The translations under genes and the position numbers were made by a program. From the NCBI GenBank assembly GCA_022828595.1, contig JAKGHH010000002.1, positions 80,510,383-80,574,382 on the forward strand: 64,000 bases of DNA. The letters run 5' to 3'. This DNA is from Nelumbo lutea (Eukaryota > Streptophyta > Magnoliopsida > Proteales > Nelumbonaceae). Below, in pieces: positions 21,806-34,200 of this stretch. The notes under the pieces were generated by a model that saw only the letters and a list, made by a program, of their open reading frames with translations, was not told where the DNA came from and made no database searches. Numbering within the stretch: the stretch's first letter is position 1; each line of letters begins with the position of its first letter.

Positions 21806-23127
21806 GAAGTTTCTTAGGACATGTCGGATTCTATAGAAGGTTTATTAAAGATTTCTCAAAAATTTCCAAGCCATTATCTACCTTGCTTCAGAAAGAAGTG
21901 CCTTTTGAATTTTCAACTGAATGTCTTCATGCTTTCAACATCTTGAAAGACAAATTGATCCATGCACCTATCATGATAGCACCAGATTGGACCCTCCCAT
22001 TTGAATTAATGTGTGATGCGAGTGATTTTGCTATAGGAGCTGTTTTAGGACAAAGAATGAACAAACATTTTCAGCCAATTTACTATGCTAGCAGAACCTT
22101 GACTGGACCCCAACTCAATTACACCACCACAGAAAAGGAGCTGTTAGCAGTAATATTTGCACTTGATAAGTTTCGTTCATATCTGATATTATCCAAGGTT
22201 GTTGTCCACACAGATCACTCGGCATTAAGGCACTTGCTTACCAAGCAAAACTCAAAACCAAGACTGATCAGGTGGATCCTTTTATTGCAAGAGTTTGACA
22301 TTGAGATTAGAGACCTGAAGGGTGCTGCAAACCTGGCTGCTGACCATCTCTCCCGGATGGACACGGTAAGCTCAAAAGAGGAGATAACCAGCAACATTCG
22401 AGAAGAATTTCCGGATGAGCAGTTGTACTCAATACAGAAATACTCATATCCTTGGTATGCTGATTTTGCTAATTATCTAGCTGCACAAGTCCTTCCTCCT
22501 AACCTTTCATATCAACAGAAAAAGAAATTCTTTTCTGATGTAAAATACTATCTGTGGGAGGAACCCTTTTTGTATAAATTGTGTGCAGATCAGATCATAA
22601 GGAGATGTGTCCCCGAGGAGGAGATGGAGTCGGTACTCCAATTTTGCCATGATAAAGAAGCAGGAGGTCATTTTGGAGCTAGTCGCACGGCAGCCAAGGT
22701 TTTGCAATCAGGTTTTTATTGGCCCACACTCTTCAAAGATGCCCATCGGTATGTGTCCACATGTGACAAATGCCAAAGATCGGGAAACATTTCCCGACGG
22801 AATGAAATGCCCCTTTCCAATATTTTAATCTGTGAAATCTTTGATGTTTGGGGTATAGATTTCATGGGACCTTTCCCGAATTCTTTTGGGAATAAGTACA
22901 TCCTCGTTGCAGTTGACTATGTATCCAAATGGGTAGAAGCCATGGCTTTACCCACAAATGACTCAAGAAGGGTAGTACACTTCCTAAAGAAGCTATTCTC
23001 CCGATTTGGCACTCCGCGAGCTATAATTAGTGATAGGGGAACTCACTTCTGCAATAGCCAATTTGAGAGGTTAATGCAGAAATATGGAATTACACATAAA
23101 TTAGCTACCCCCTTATCACCCTCAAAC
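21802..23127 (+). pseudogene. Athila RT end, RNase H and integrase, cut by assembly gap
   Basis: Begins [20 protein letters not shown] (RT thumb). RNase [39 protein letters not shown] and [11 protein letters not shown], with catalytic Asp and Glu present. Integrase zinc domain: H in [10 protein letters not shown] and CDKCQRSG (about 22645-22780). Core: [12 protein letters not shown] (first Asp, about 22858) and [11 protein letters not shown] (second Asp, about 23031). The catalytic Glu lies in or past the gap, because sequence stops at LATPLSPSN (23127). The open frame continuing after the N run is not Athila sequence. Confidence 0.92.
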
Positions 23128-23227
23128 NNNNNNNNNNNNNNNNNNNNNNNNNNNNNNNNNNNNNNNNNNNNNNNNNNNNNNNNNNNNNNNNNNNNNNNNN
23201 NNNNNNNNNNNNNNNNNNNNNNNNNNN
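23128..23227. other. Assembly gap, 100 Ns
   Basis: Exactly 100 N, the convention for a gap of unknown or estimated size. Sequence on the two sides does not join: Athila integrase before, hAT-related duplicated segment after. The missing Athila 3' half implies several kilobases may be absent. Confidence 0.98.
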
Positions 23228-25206
23228 CAAGTAATTGCAATATAAATACAATTTTTATTTGTCTTAGAATAAAAAAAAAAAATGGTTGGCATTCTTTTCC
23301 CTTGAAACCACATATCCCTAACATTAAGTGTCATCTAGCCTATTTCAGCAAATATTTTAAAAATAGATGAAGATGAGGGAAATACGGAAAAAGAGCCATT
23401 TGCCAAAAATGTAAGATTGGCTTTAACTTTAGTAGCAAGGAGTAGCCATGGGCACTTGGATACGACATTTGCTCTTTCTATGAGAAACAAGAAAAAAGAC
23501 AGCTACTTCAAAGATTATTCTGTTAGATGTTAGGATCAGGATAAATCACAAGACAAAGGAAGTCATATCGACTACTACCACGTGGATGGAGCACATGATT
23601 AAAGTCATGGAGATGGAGTAATTTTTTTCAATTTTATTTAAATTATTTGTTATTTTTTCAACAATTCGTAATTTTTTTTATTTCAATTTATAAATTTTAT
23701 ATTTTAAATGAAATAAAATTCCTATTTTTTCATTTGTTATCCATTTTGTATTTATTGTAAACAATTTTGTTTTCATTTCTTTGCTAGATTTTTTTGGGGT
23801 TGTCTTTCAATTTGTTTCCGAACGAAAGTTACAGTATTTATAATTTTACTTAGCAAAAAAATTAAAAAACAAAAATAAAATGTCAAAATGACAACAAGAA
23901 AAATCAGCGTATGGGCCTTTCTGGCCCGATTCGGCCTCAGGCGCAAAGCCCGACCCATATTCCCAATCGGTAACGACTTGTAGCTCGCTTGTCCCAAACC
24001 TGCACGGGCCTCCGAGTTGTGGTCGTGTCGGCTGCTAACCCCACAAATTATCGGCCAAGGGAGGGAAGCAACCGGTCCGGCTTGGCCCACAGGCCAACAT
24101 GACATTGAATCTGCTCTTTTTTGGCGGTCTACCCAAATGCGGAGCAAATGCCATGCTGGCCGCACAACATCGACGCTCCGATTTACAGCCTCTAAGTGTA
24201 AAGCGATAGCTCACGCCTTCATAGCAACAATGTTGTTAGTTTAGCAACATAACAATCTTGACCCAACAAATATGTAGATCATGTTTGTTATCAAGGACTT
24301 GTGGTCTTTCTAGTTTCAAGGGTCAATTTCTAAAATTTTTCACCAATCCAATTCAGTTGTAACCATTGCATACCCAAAAAAAGGTTGTTTGATCACTCAG
24401 TTTTTTTTTTTAGGAAAAGGTGAAAACAACTTCGAAACCAAGCTTTTTGATCACTTAGCTTAATTTTATAGATTTCAACCCTTTAGGCATGAAGTTTGGA
24501 AGATGAACTTTAAGTAAACACAACCCTTGAAAAAGGGAACAAATTGATATTATCATAAAAAACTAAGAATAGATGCATAATACTAAACAAATCATAAGTG
24601 ACATTAACTTGTTTAGGTTATCTACGCATATCAGAACTTAGATTTTCAAGTTGCAAATGCGAACTTGCATATGTAAAATCACAACACATCCCCCACCACC
24701 ACTAGAATAAAGATAATAAAACAAAAAGAAGTTCTCCGAATGAGTTGGAAAAATAATAGTATATATATATATCATATACATACCTACATATCAGACTAGA
24801 TGCACAGTCAACACGTCAGACCATGTTGATGTGGCACTGTCTTACCGTTTGGACCTAGATGCTCGAAACCAGTGACCAATGACCCAAAGGAAAAAATGTT
24901 TTAGCTTTCAGGTCGGTTTTTAAGACATTACCTTTTTTCCTATTTTGAAACACTGGTAGATTTTTTTCCTCCGGTCCTCAATCATGACAAAATCCACATT
25001 TGAGGTTGATGAATAGGAAAATCAAGGTATAGTGTCACACTCTCTACTCAGTTGGATTTCGAGGTTAAAACCTTTTGCAAACCTTTTCCATAAATTAATA
25101 TATACTACTTTAAAATAATAAAATTACATTTATTATTGGGACGAGATAGGTACATCCTATCCCACACCTCACTAAACACATTAGTTACCCTAAAAATAGT
25201 CTCCGG
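23228..25206 (+). repeat. Duplicated segment, copy 1 (matches 50523-52451)
   Basis: Collinear, same orientation, with 50523-52451, from CAAGTAATTGCAAT to GTCTCCGG. It includes the 3' half of a hAT-type element (BED-finger region at about 23390-23610, frame broken) and about 1 kb beyond its end, so it is a segmental copy and not an independent transposition. The first ~1.08 kb, next to the gap, has many 1-3 base insertions compared with copy 2 (998 bases against 921 up to the shared CAACAATGTTG). The rest is nearly colinear. It ends directly against the satellite array. Confidence 0.9.
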
Positions 25207-25207
25207 A

Positions 25208-28200
25208 CGAAATTGGTTAAGCTTTATTGAGAGGTTTCGTTGAAAGTGAGTACCATAAAATTGTTAGCATTTAGTTACAATTTTGTTGAGTTTGATTTAT
25301 CTTTGTCTTGATAAGTAGGTCAGTTTGGATAATCTTGGGTTGTTTGGATTGATTTTTGCTACGTTTTCTTTTGATGGTTTTGATTTGGCAAGGAACTCAG
25401 TGGTCTTTGATTGGATTGGTTAATGAATGACAGATTGGGCCGGCATTTTGTGGTTGGATAGGTTCTACTTTGCATTGGCCATGCTTGGATTCATTTGGGC
25501 TCTATTGTAATGAATTTGGTTTAGACTCGTTTCTATGTTGCAGCAGATAATTTGATAATATCTTTTGGTTGTTAAAAACCCTTCGATTTGAGTGATTTAT
25601 AAGTTGTTTGAATAATTATGGATTTGAATAATGAAACATCTTTATATGCTTGTTTGGAATGATCCAGGTTTATTGGTTTTATTTTACTTTGAATAGGTAT
25701 AATTCCATCTTCTGAAGGAGTTGAGTTGATTTCCTAGTTTATCAAGCCATGCTATTTTCGTTTAAATTAGAATAGAGGGTTTAGTGTTCCTTTTATGCTC
25801 GGCTTGTGCATTCAGGATTTTGACTGGTGGTCGATTGGATGGTTTGGATAGTGTTGGATATGGTGTATAGTTGGTTCTGTCTTGGTTTGGCTTGACTCAG
25901 TTTAATGGGATTCGGAAGATTGCCCTACCATAGATATATCATATGTGTATCGGATTCGTTAAGCTATGCTGGGTTGGATTCATTGGTATCTCTGGGAGGT
26001 TTTCGTTTGAAAGTGAGTACTCTAAAATTATTAGCATCTAGTTTACAGTATTGTTGAGTTTGGTTTATCTTTGTCTTGATAGGTAAGTCGGTATAGATAA
26101 TCTTGGGTTTTCTGGAATGATTTAAGTTATGTTTTGCTTCGATGGTTTTGATGTGGCATTGTGTTGATATCCTTGATTGGGCTGACAGTGTGTCATTTTT
26201 TTGTTTCTAATTTGTACTACTGGCCATGTTTGGTTTCGTTTGGTCTCTCTTGTGTTGGATTCGATTGGGATGTTTCTCTTTAGATTTTGGGAATCATTAT
26301 AGTTTATAGGTTGCGGTTGATAATTTGATAACATGATTGTAAGTGGTTTATATAATTATGGATTTGAATAATGAAACTGCTTTATATTGTTGTTAGAAGA
26401 CAATGAGGGTTTGTTTGAAAGGAGGAATTTTATGCGGCCAGTGAAGATTAGTTTGAATCTGCTTGTATGGCTTTTATTGCCACTTATAAATTCCGAGTGA
26501 GTTGATTTAGTTTATCTTGACATAATAGGTTGTTTCAAATTAGAACAGTAAGTTTAGATTTTGTAATATGCTTCTTTCTTACTGGTAGAAAGAACTATAT
26601 AAAGTTTTTGCTTTCATTTGTTTAATTTGCTTAACGGAATTGTTAGGATTGATCCTAGTTTATTTGCTTTTATTTTTTATTTTAATAGGCTATGTTTTAA
26701 TCTTCTAAAGGAGTTGAGTTCATTTTCTACTTTCTCTAAATAAGCTAAGTCAGTCAGTTTAGCAGAGTAATATGCTTGGTTCTTGTTATTTAAAGTGATT
26801 ATGTGTTGTTTTTGCTTTGATTTGTTTGAGGTTATATAGGTAGGATTGTTCGGAATGATCTAGGTTTGATCGTTTTATTTCACTTTGAGCAGGCCTAACT
26901 TCTTTTTTTAAAGTAGTTGAGTTGATTTCCTAGTTTATCTAGGCATGCTAGTTTCGCTTGAATTTGAATAGAGGGTGTGTTCTATTAGCTTGGTCGGAGG
27001 TTATGGATTTGATTGGAGGTTGATTGGATGCTAGGGTTTGGTTCGTTTTGGATATTGTGTAGGTGGTCTACCTACAATTGGCTAGACTCAGTTTTATGGG
27101 ATTTGAAAAGAATGCCTTTAATTAAACCGTAATTATATTATACCTGTACCAAATTGGTTAAACTTTATTGAGAGGTTTCGTTTAAAGTGAGTACTATAAA
27201 GTTGTTAGCAATTTAGTTACAATTTTTGTTGAGTTTGATTTATCTTTGTCTTGATAGGTAGTTCGGTTTGGATAATCTTGGGTTGTTTGATTTGGCAATG
27301 TCTTGGTGTCTTTGATTGGATTGGTTAATGAATGACAGATTGGGCCGGCATTGTGTGGTTGTATAGGTTCTTTTTTGCATTGGCCATGCTTGGATTCGTT
27401 TGGGCTCTATTGTAATAGATTCAGTTTAGACTCGTTTCTATGTTGCAGCTGATAAATTGATAATATCCTTTGGTTGTTAATAACCCTTCGGTTTGAGTGA
27501 TTATAAATTGTTTGAATAATTATGGATTTGAATAATGAAACCTCTTTATATGCTTGTTAGAAGACAAAGAGAGTTCGTTTGATATAAGGACGTTTATGCG
27601 GCCAGTGGGGATTAGTTTGAATATATTTGTATGGGTTTTTGTGGAACTTATAATTTTGAGTGAGTGGATTTAGTTTATCAAGATAAGGTTCGTTTAATAG
27701 GTCTGTTTTTATGTTATAAAGAATTTGAGTTTATTTTCTACTTTATCTAAATAAGCTTGGTACTTGTTGGTTAAAGTGATTAATTTCTTGTATTTGCTCT
27801 GATTTGTTTTAGGTTATATAGGCTGGATTGTTTTGAATGTTCCAGGTTTATTGGTTTTATTCTACTTTGAATAGGTATAATTCCATCTTTTGAAGGAGTT
27901 GAGTTGATTTCCTAGTTTATCAAGCCATGCTATTTTTTTTAAATTAGAATAGAGGGTTTAGTGCTCTTTTATGCTTGGCTTGTGATTCAGGATTTGACAG
28001 GTGGTTGATTGGATGGTTTGGATAGTTTTGGATATGGTGTATACTTGGTTCTATCTAGGTTTGGCTTGACTCGGTTTCATGGGATTTGGAAGATTGCCCT
28101 ACCATAGATATATTAGATGTGTACCGGATTCGTTAAGCTATGCTGGGTTGGATTCATTGGTATCTCTGGGGAGGATTCGTTGAAAGTGAGTATTCTAAAA

Positions 28201-31200
28201 TTATTAGCATCTAGTTACAGTATTGTTGAATTTGATTTATCTCTGTCTTGATAGGTAAGTTGGTCTAGATAATCTTGGGTTTTCTGGAATGATTTCAGCT
28301 ATGTTTTGCTTCGATGGTTTTGATGTGGCAATGTGTTGATATCCTTGATTGGGCTGACAGTGTGTCATTTTTTTTTTGTTCTAATTTGTACTACTGGCCA
28401 TGTTTGGTTTCGTTTGGTGTCTGTTGTGTTGGATTCGATTGGGATTGTTATTTTTAAAATTTTGGGAATCATTATAGTTTATAGGTTGCAACTGATAATT
28501 TAATAATATTGGTTTTGGACAACCTTTGGCTTTGAGTTATTGTAAGTGGTTTAAATAATTATGGATTTGAATAATGAAACCACTTTATATTTTTGTTAGA
28601 AGACAAGGAGGGTTTGTTTGAAAAGAGGAATTTTATGCGGCTAGTGGGGATTAATTTGAATCTGCTTGTATGGATTTTATTGCTGCTTATAAATTCTGAG
28701 TGAGTTGACTTAGTTTATCTTGATATAATGGGTTGTTTCAAGTTAGAATAATAAGTTTAGATTTGTAATATACTTCTGTCTTACAAGTAGAAAGAACTGT
28801 ATAAAGTTTTTGCTATCATTTGTTTAATTTATTAACGGAATTGTTTGGATTGATCCTAGTTTATTTGCTTTTATTGTCTTTTTTTTAATAGCTATGTTTT
28901 AATCTTCTAAAGGAGTTGTGTTCATTTTCTACTTTCACTAAATATGCTAAGTCTGTCAGTTTAGCGTAGTAATATGCTTGGTTCTTGTTATTTAAAATGA
29001 TTATGTGTTGTTTTTGCTTTGAATTGTTTGAGGTTTATATAGGTAGGATTTTTTCGGAATGATCCAGGTTTGATGGTTTTATTTTACTTTGAGTAGGCCT
29101 AACTTCATTTTTTAAAATAGTTGAGTTGATTTCCTAGTTTATCTTGGCATGCTAGTTTCGCTTGAATTTCAATAGAGGGTTTAGTGATCTATTTGCTTGG
29201 ACGGTGGTTAGGGATTTGATTGAAGGTTGATTGGATGCTAGGGCTTGGATTGTTTTGGATATTGTGTAATTGGTCTCTACCTAGGATTGGCTAGACCCAG
29301 TTTCATGGGATTTGAAAGAATGCATTTAATTAAATCGTAGCTATATCAGACGTGTACCAGATTGGTTAAGCTTTATTGAGAGGTTTCGTTGAAAGTGAGT
29401 ATTATAAAGTTGTTAGCATTTAGTTACAATTTTGTTGAGTTTGACTTATCTTTGTCATGATAGGTAGATCGGTTTGGATAATCTTTGGTTGTTTGGATTG
29501 ACTTTTGCTTCAATGGTTTTGATTTGGCAATGTCTCGGTGTCTTTGATTGGATTGGTTAATGAATGACAGATTGGGCCGGCATTGTATGGTTGTATAGGT
29601 TCTACTTTGAAATGGCTATGCTTGGTTTTGTTTGGGCTCTGTTGTAATGGATTCGGTTTGGACTCACTTCTATGTTGTAGCTGATAATTTGATAATATCC
29701 TTTGGTTGTTAATAACCCTTCGGTTTGAGTGATTATAAGTTGTTTGAATAATTATGGATTTGAATAATGAAATCTCTTTATATGCTTGTTACAAGACAAG
29801 GAGAGTTTGTTTGATATAAAGACGTTTATGTGGCCAGTGGGGATTAGTTTAATGTATTTGTATGGGTTTTTGTAGAACTTATAATTTTGAGTGAGTGGAT
29901 TTAGTTTATCAAAATATGGTTTGTTTAATAGGTATGTTTTAATCTTATAAAGGTTTTGTGTTTATTTTCTACTTTATCTAAATATGTTGGGCTTGTTTAA
30001 GTTTGTGAGTTTAGAGTAGAAATAAGCTTGGTACTTGTTGGTTAAAGTGATTAATTTGTTGGATTTGATTTGATTTGTTTTAGGTTATATAGGCTGGATT
30101 GTTTTGAATGATCCTGATTTGTTGGTTTTATTTTATTTTGAATATGTATAATTCCATCTTTTGAAGGAGTTGAGTTGATTTCCTAGTTTATCAGGCCATG
30201 CTATTTTCGTTTAAATTAGAATAGAGGGTTTAGTGTTCTTTTATGCTCGGCTTGTGATTGAGGATTTGACTGGTGGTCGATTGGATGGTTTGGATAGTTT
30301 TGGATATGGTGTAGTTGGTTCTGTTTTGGTTTGGCTTGACTCAGTTTCATGGGATTTGGAAGATTGCCCTACCGTAGATATATCAGAAGTGTACCAGATT
30401 CATTAACCTATACTGGGTTGGATTCATTTGTATCTCTGAGGAGGTTCGTTGAAAGTGAGTACTCTAAAATTATTAGCATCTAGTTACAGTATTGTTGAAT
30501 TTGATTTATCTCTGTCTTGATAGGTAAGTCGGTCTAGATAATCTTGGGTTTTTTAGAATGATTTCAGCTATGTTTTGCTTCGATTGTTTTGATGTGGCAA
30601 TATGTTGACAATGTGTCATTTTTTTTGTTCTAATTTGTACTACTGGCCATGTTTGGTTTCGTTTGGTATCTGTTGTGTTGGATTCGATTGGGATTGTATT
30701 TTCAAGATTTTGGGAATCATTGTAGTGTATAGGGTGCAGCTGATAATTTGATAACATTGATTTTGGAGAACCCTTGGCTTTGAGTTATTGTAAGTGGTTT
30801 AAATAAGTATGGATTTGAATAATGAAGCTACTTTATATTGTTGTTAGAAAGCAACTAGGGTTTGTTTGAAAGGAGGAATTTTATGCGGCTAGTGGGGATT
30901 AGTTTGAATATGCTTGTATGGCTTTTATTGCCGCTTATAAATTCTGAGTGAGTTGATTTATTTTATCTTGATATAATGGGTTGTTTCAAGTTAGAATATT
31001 AAGTTTAGATTTGTAATATGCTTCTCTCTTACTATTTGAAAGAACAAAATAAAGTTTTTGCTTTCTTTTGTTTAATTTGTTTAACGGAATTGTTTGGATT
31101 GATCTTAGTTTATTTTCTTTTATTTTTTTTTAAATAGCTATGTTTTAATCTTCTAAAGGAGTTGAGTTCATTTTTTACTTTCTCTAAATATTCTAAGTCA

Positions 31201-34200
31201 GTCAGTTTAGCGTAGTAATATGCTTGGTTCTTCTTATTTAAAGTGATTATGTGTTGTTTTTGCTTTGATATGTTTGAGGTTTATATAGGTAGGATTTTTC
31301 GAATTGATCCAGGTTTGGTGGTTTTATTTTACTTTGAATAGGCCTAACTTCATTTTTTAAAATAGTTGAGTTGATTTCCTAGTTTATCTTGGCATGCTAG
31401 TTTCGCTTGAGTTTGAATAGAGGGTTTAGTGATCTATTTGCTTGGTCGATGGTTAGGGATTTGATTGGAGGTTGATTGGATGCTAGGGCTTGGTTTGTTT
31501 TGGATATTGTGTAGTTGGTCTCTACTTATGATTGGCTAGACTCTGTTTCATGGGATTTGAAAGAATGCATTTAATTAAACCGTAGCAATATCAGACGTGT
31601 ACCAGATTGGTTAAGCTTTATTTAGAGGTTTCAGTGAAAGTGAGTATTATAAAATTTTTAGCATTTAGTTTCAATTTTGTTGAATTTGACTTATCATTGT
31701 CTTGATATGTAGGTCGGTTTGGATAATCTTGGGTTGTTTGGATTGATTTTTGCTTCGATGTTTTGATTTGGCAATGTCTCAGTCTTTGATTGGATTGGTT
31801 AATGAATGACAGATTGGGCCGGCATTGTGTGGTTGTATAGGTTCTAATTTGCATTGGCCATGTTTGGATTCATTTGGGCTCTATTGTAATGGATTCGGTT
31901 TGGACTAGTTTCTATGTTGCAGCTGATAATTTGATAATATCTTTTGGTTGTTAATAACCCTTCGGTTTAAGTGATTATAAGTTGTTTGAATAATTATGGA
32001 TTTGAATATTGAAACCTCTTTATATGCCTATTAGAAGACAAGGCGAATTCGTTTGAAATAAGGACGTTTATGCGGCCAGTGGGGATTAGTTTGAATGTAT
32101 ATGTATGGGTTTTTGTGGAACTTATAATTTTGAGTGAGTGGATTTAGTTTATCAAAATATGGTTCGTTTAATAGGTCTGTTTTAATCTTATAAAGGATTT
32201 GTGTTTCTTTTCTACTTTATCTAAATATGCTTGGCTTGTTTAAGTTTGTGAGTTTATAGTAGAAATAAGCTTGGTTCTTGTTGGTTAAATTGATTAATTT
32301 CTTGTATTTGCTTTGATTTGTTTTAGGTTATATAGGCTGGATTATTTTGAATGATCCAGGTTTATTCGTTTTATTTTACTTTGAATATGTATAATTCCAT
32401 CTTTTGAAGGAGTTGAGTTGATTTCCTAGTTTATCAAACCATTTTATTTTCGTTTAAATTAGAAAAGAGGGTTTAGTGTTCTTTTATGCTCGGCTTGTGA
32501 TTCAGGATTTGACTGGTGGTCGATTGGATGGTTTGGATAGTTTTGGATATGGTGTATAGTCTTGGTTTGGCTAGACTCAATTTCATATGATTTGGATCAT
32601 TGACCTAAATTAACCGTAGATATATCAGATGTGTACCGGATTCGTTAAGATATGCTGGGTTGGATTCATTTGTAACTCTGGGGAGGTTTCGTTGAAAGTG
32701 AGTACTCTCAAATTATTAGCATCTAGTTACAGTATTGTTGAGTTTTATTTATCTTTGTCTTGATAGGTAAGTCGGTCTAGATAATCTTGGATTTTCTGGA
32801 TTGATTTCAGCTATGTTTTGCTTCAATGGTTTTGATGTGACAATGTGATGATATCCTTGATTGGCTGACAATGTGTCAATTTTTTTGTTCTAATTTGTAC
32901 TACTATCCATGTTTGGTTTCGTTTGGTGTCTGTTGTGTTGGATTCGATTGGGATTGTTTTTTTTAGATTTTGGTTATCATTATAATTTATAGGTTGCAGC
33001 TGATAATTTGATAACATTGGTTTTGGAGAACCCTTGGCTTTGAGTAAGTGGTCTAAATAATTATGGATTTGAAAAATGAAACCGCTTTATATTGTTGTTA
33101 GAAGACAAGGAGGGTTTTAATGAAAAGAGCAATTTTATGCGACTAGTAGGGATTAGTTTGAATCTGCTTGTATGGCTTTTATTGCCACTTATAAATTCTG
33201 AGTGAGTTGATTTAGTTTATCTTGATATAATGGGTTGTTTCTACTTAGAACAGTAAGTTTAGATTTGTAATACGCTTCTCTCTTACTAGTTGAATGATAA
33301 TTTGATAATATCTTTTGTAATACGCTTCTCTCTTACTAGTTTATTTGCTTTTATTTTTTTTTTAATATCTATGTTGTAATCTTCTAAAGGAGTTGAGTTC
33401 ATTTGCTACTTTCTCTAAATATGCTAAGTCAGTCAGTTTAGCATAGTAATATGCTTGGTTCTTCTTATTTAAAGTGATTATGTGTTGTTTTTGCTTTGAT
33501 TTGTTTGAGGTTTATATAGGTAGGATTTTTCGGATTGATCCAGGTTTGATCGTTTTATTTTACTTTGAGTGGGCCTAACTTCATTTTTTAAAATAGTTGA
33601 GTTGATTTCCTAGTTTATCTTGGCATGCTAGTTTTGCTTGAATTTGAATAGAGGGTTTAATGATATATTTGCTTGGTCGGTGGTTAGGGATTTGATTGGA
33701 GGTTGATTGGATGCTAGGGCTTGTATTGTTTTGGATATTGTGTAGTTGGCCTCTACTTAAGATTGGCTAGACCTTGTTTCATGGGATTTGAAAGAATGCC
33801 TTTAATTAAACCGTAGCTATATCAGACGTGTAACAGATTGGTCAAGCTTAATTGAGAGGTTTCGTTGAAAGTGAGTATTATAAAGTTGTTAGCATTTAGT
33901 TACAATTTAGTTGAGTTTGAATTATCCTTGTTTTGATAGGTAGGTCGGTTTGGATAATCTTGGGTTGTTTTGATTGATTTTTGCTTCGATGGTTTTGATT
34001 TGGCAATGTCTCGGTGACTTTGATTGGATTGGTTAATGAATGACAGTTTGGGCCAGCATTGTGTGGTTGTATAGGTTCTACTTTGCATTGGCCATGTTTG
34101 GATTCGTTTGGGTTCTGTTGTAATGTATTCGGTTTGGACTCATTTCTATGTTGCCGCTGATAATTTGATAATATCCTTTGGTTGTTAATAACGCTTCGGT

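Larger units (their letters stand above)
15153..23127 (+). mobile_element. Athila-like Ty3/gypsy element inserted in the Retand-like element
   Basis: About 8 kb are visible: LTR (~15153-16740), Asp-tRNA-type primer site at 16750, a 1.7 kb leader, then gag-pol from 18489. Protein motifs are the Athila form: the MDDFSVF catalytic box, DLGAS protease and CELCGGGHISTDC knuckle. Only about four frame breaks are seen over 4.6 kb of coding sequence, so the copy is much younger than its host element. It runs into the assembly gap inside the integrase core. The rest of pol, any envelope-like region and the 3' LTR are not in the window. Confidence 0.9.

Noticed and set aside
23128..23370. Open frame continuing through the N gap after Athila integrase
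   Set aside because: Translation across Ns is meaningless; the sequence after the gap belongs to the hAT-related duplicated segment.
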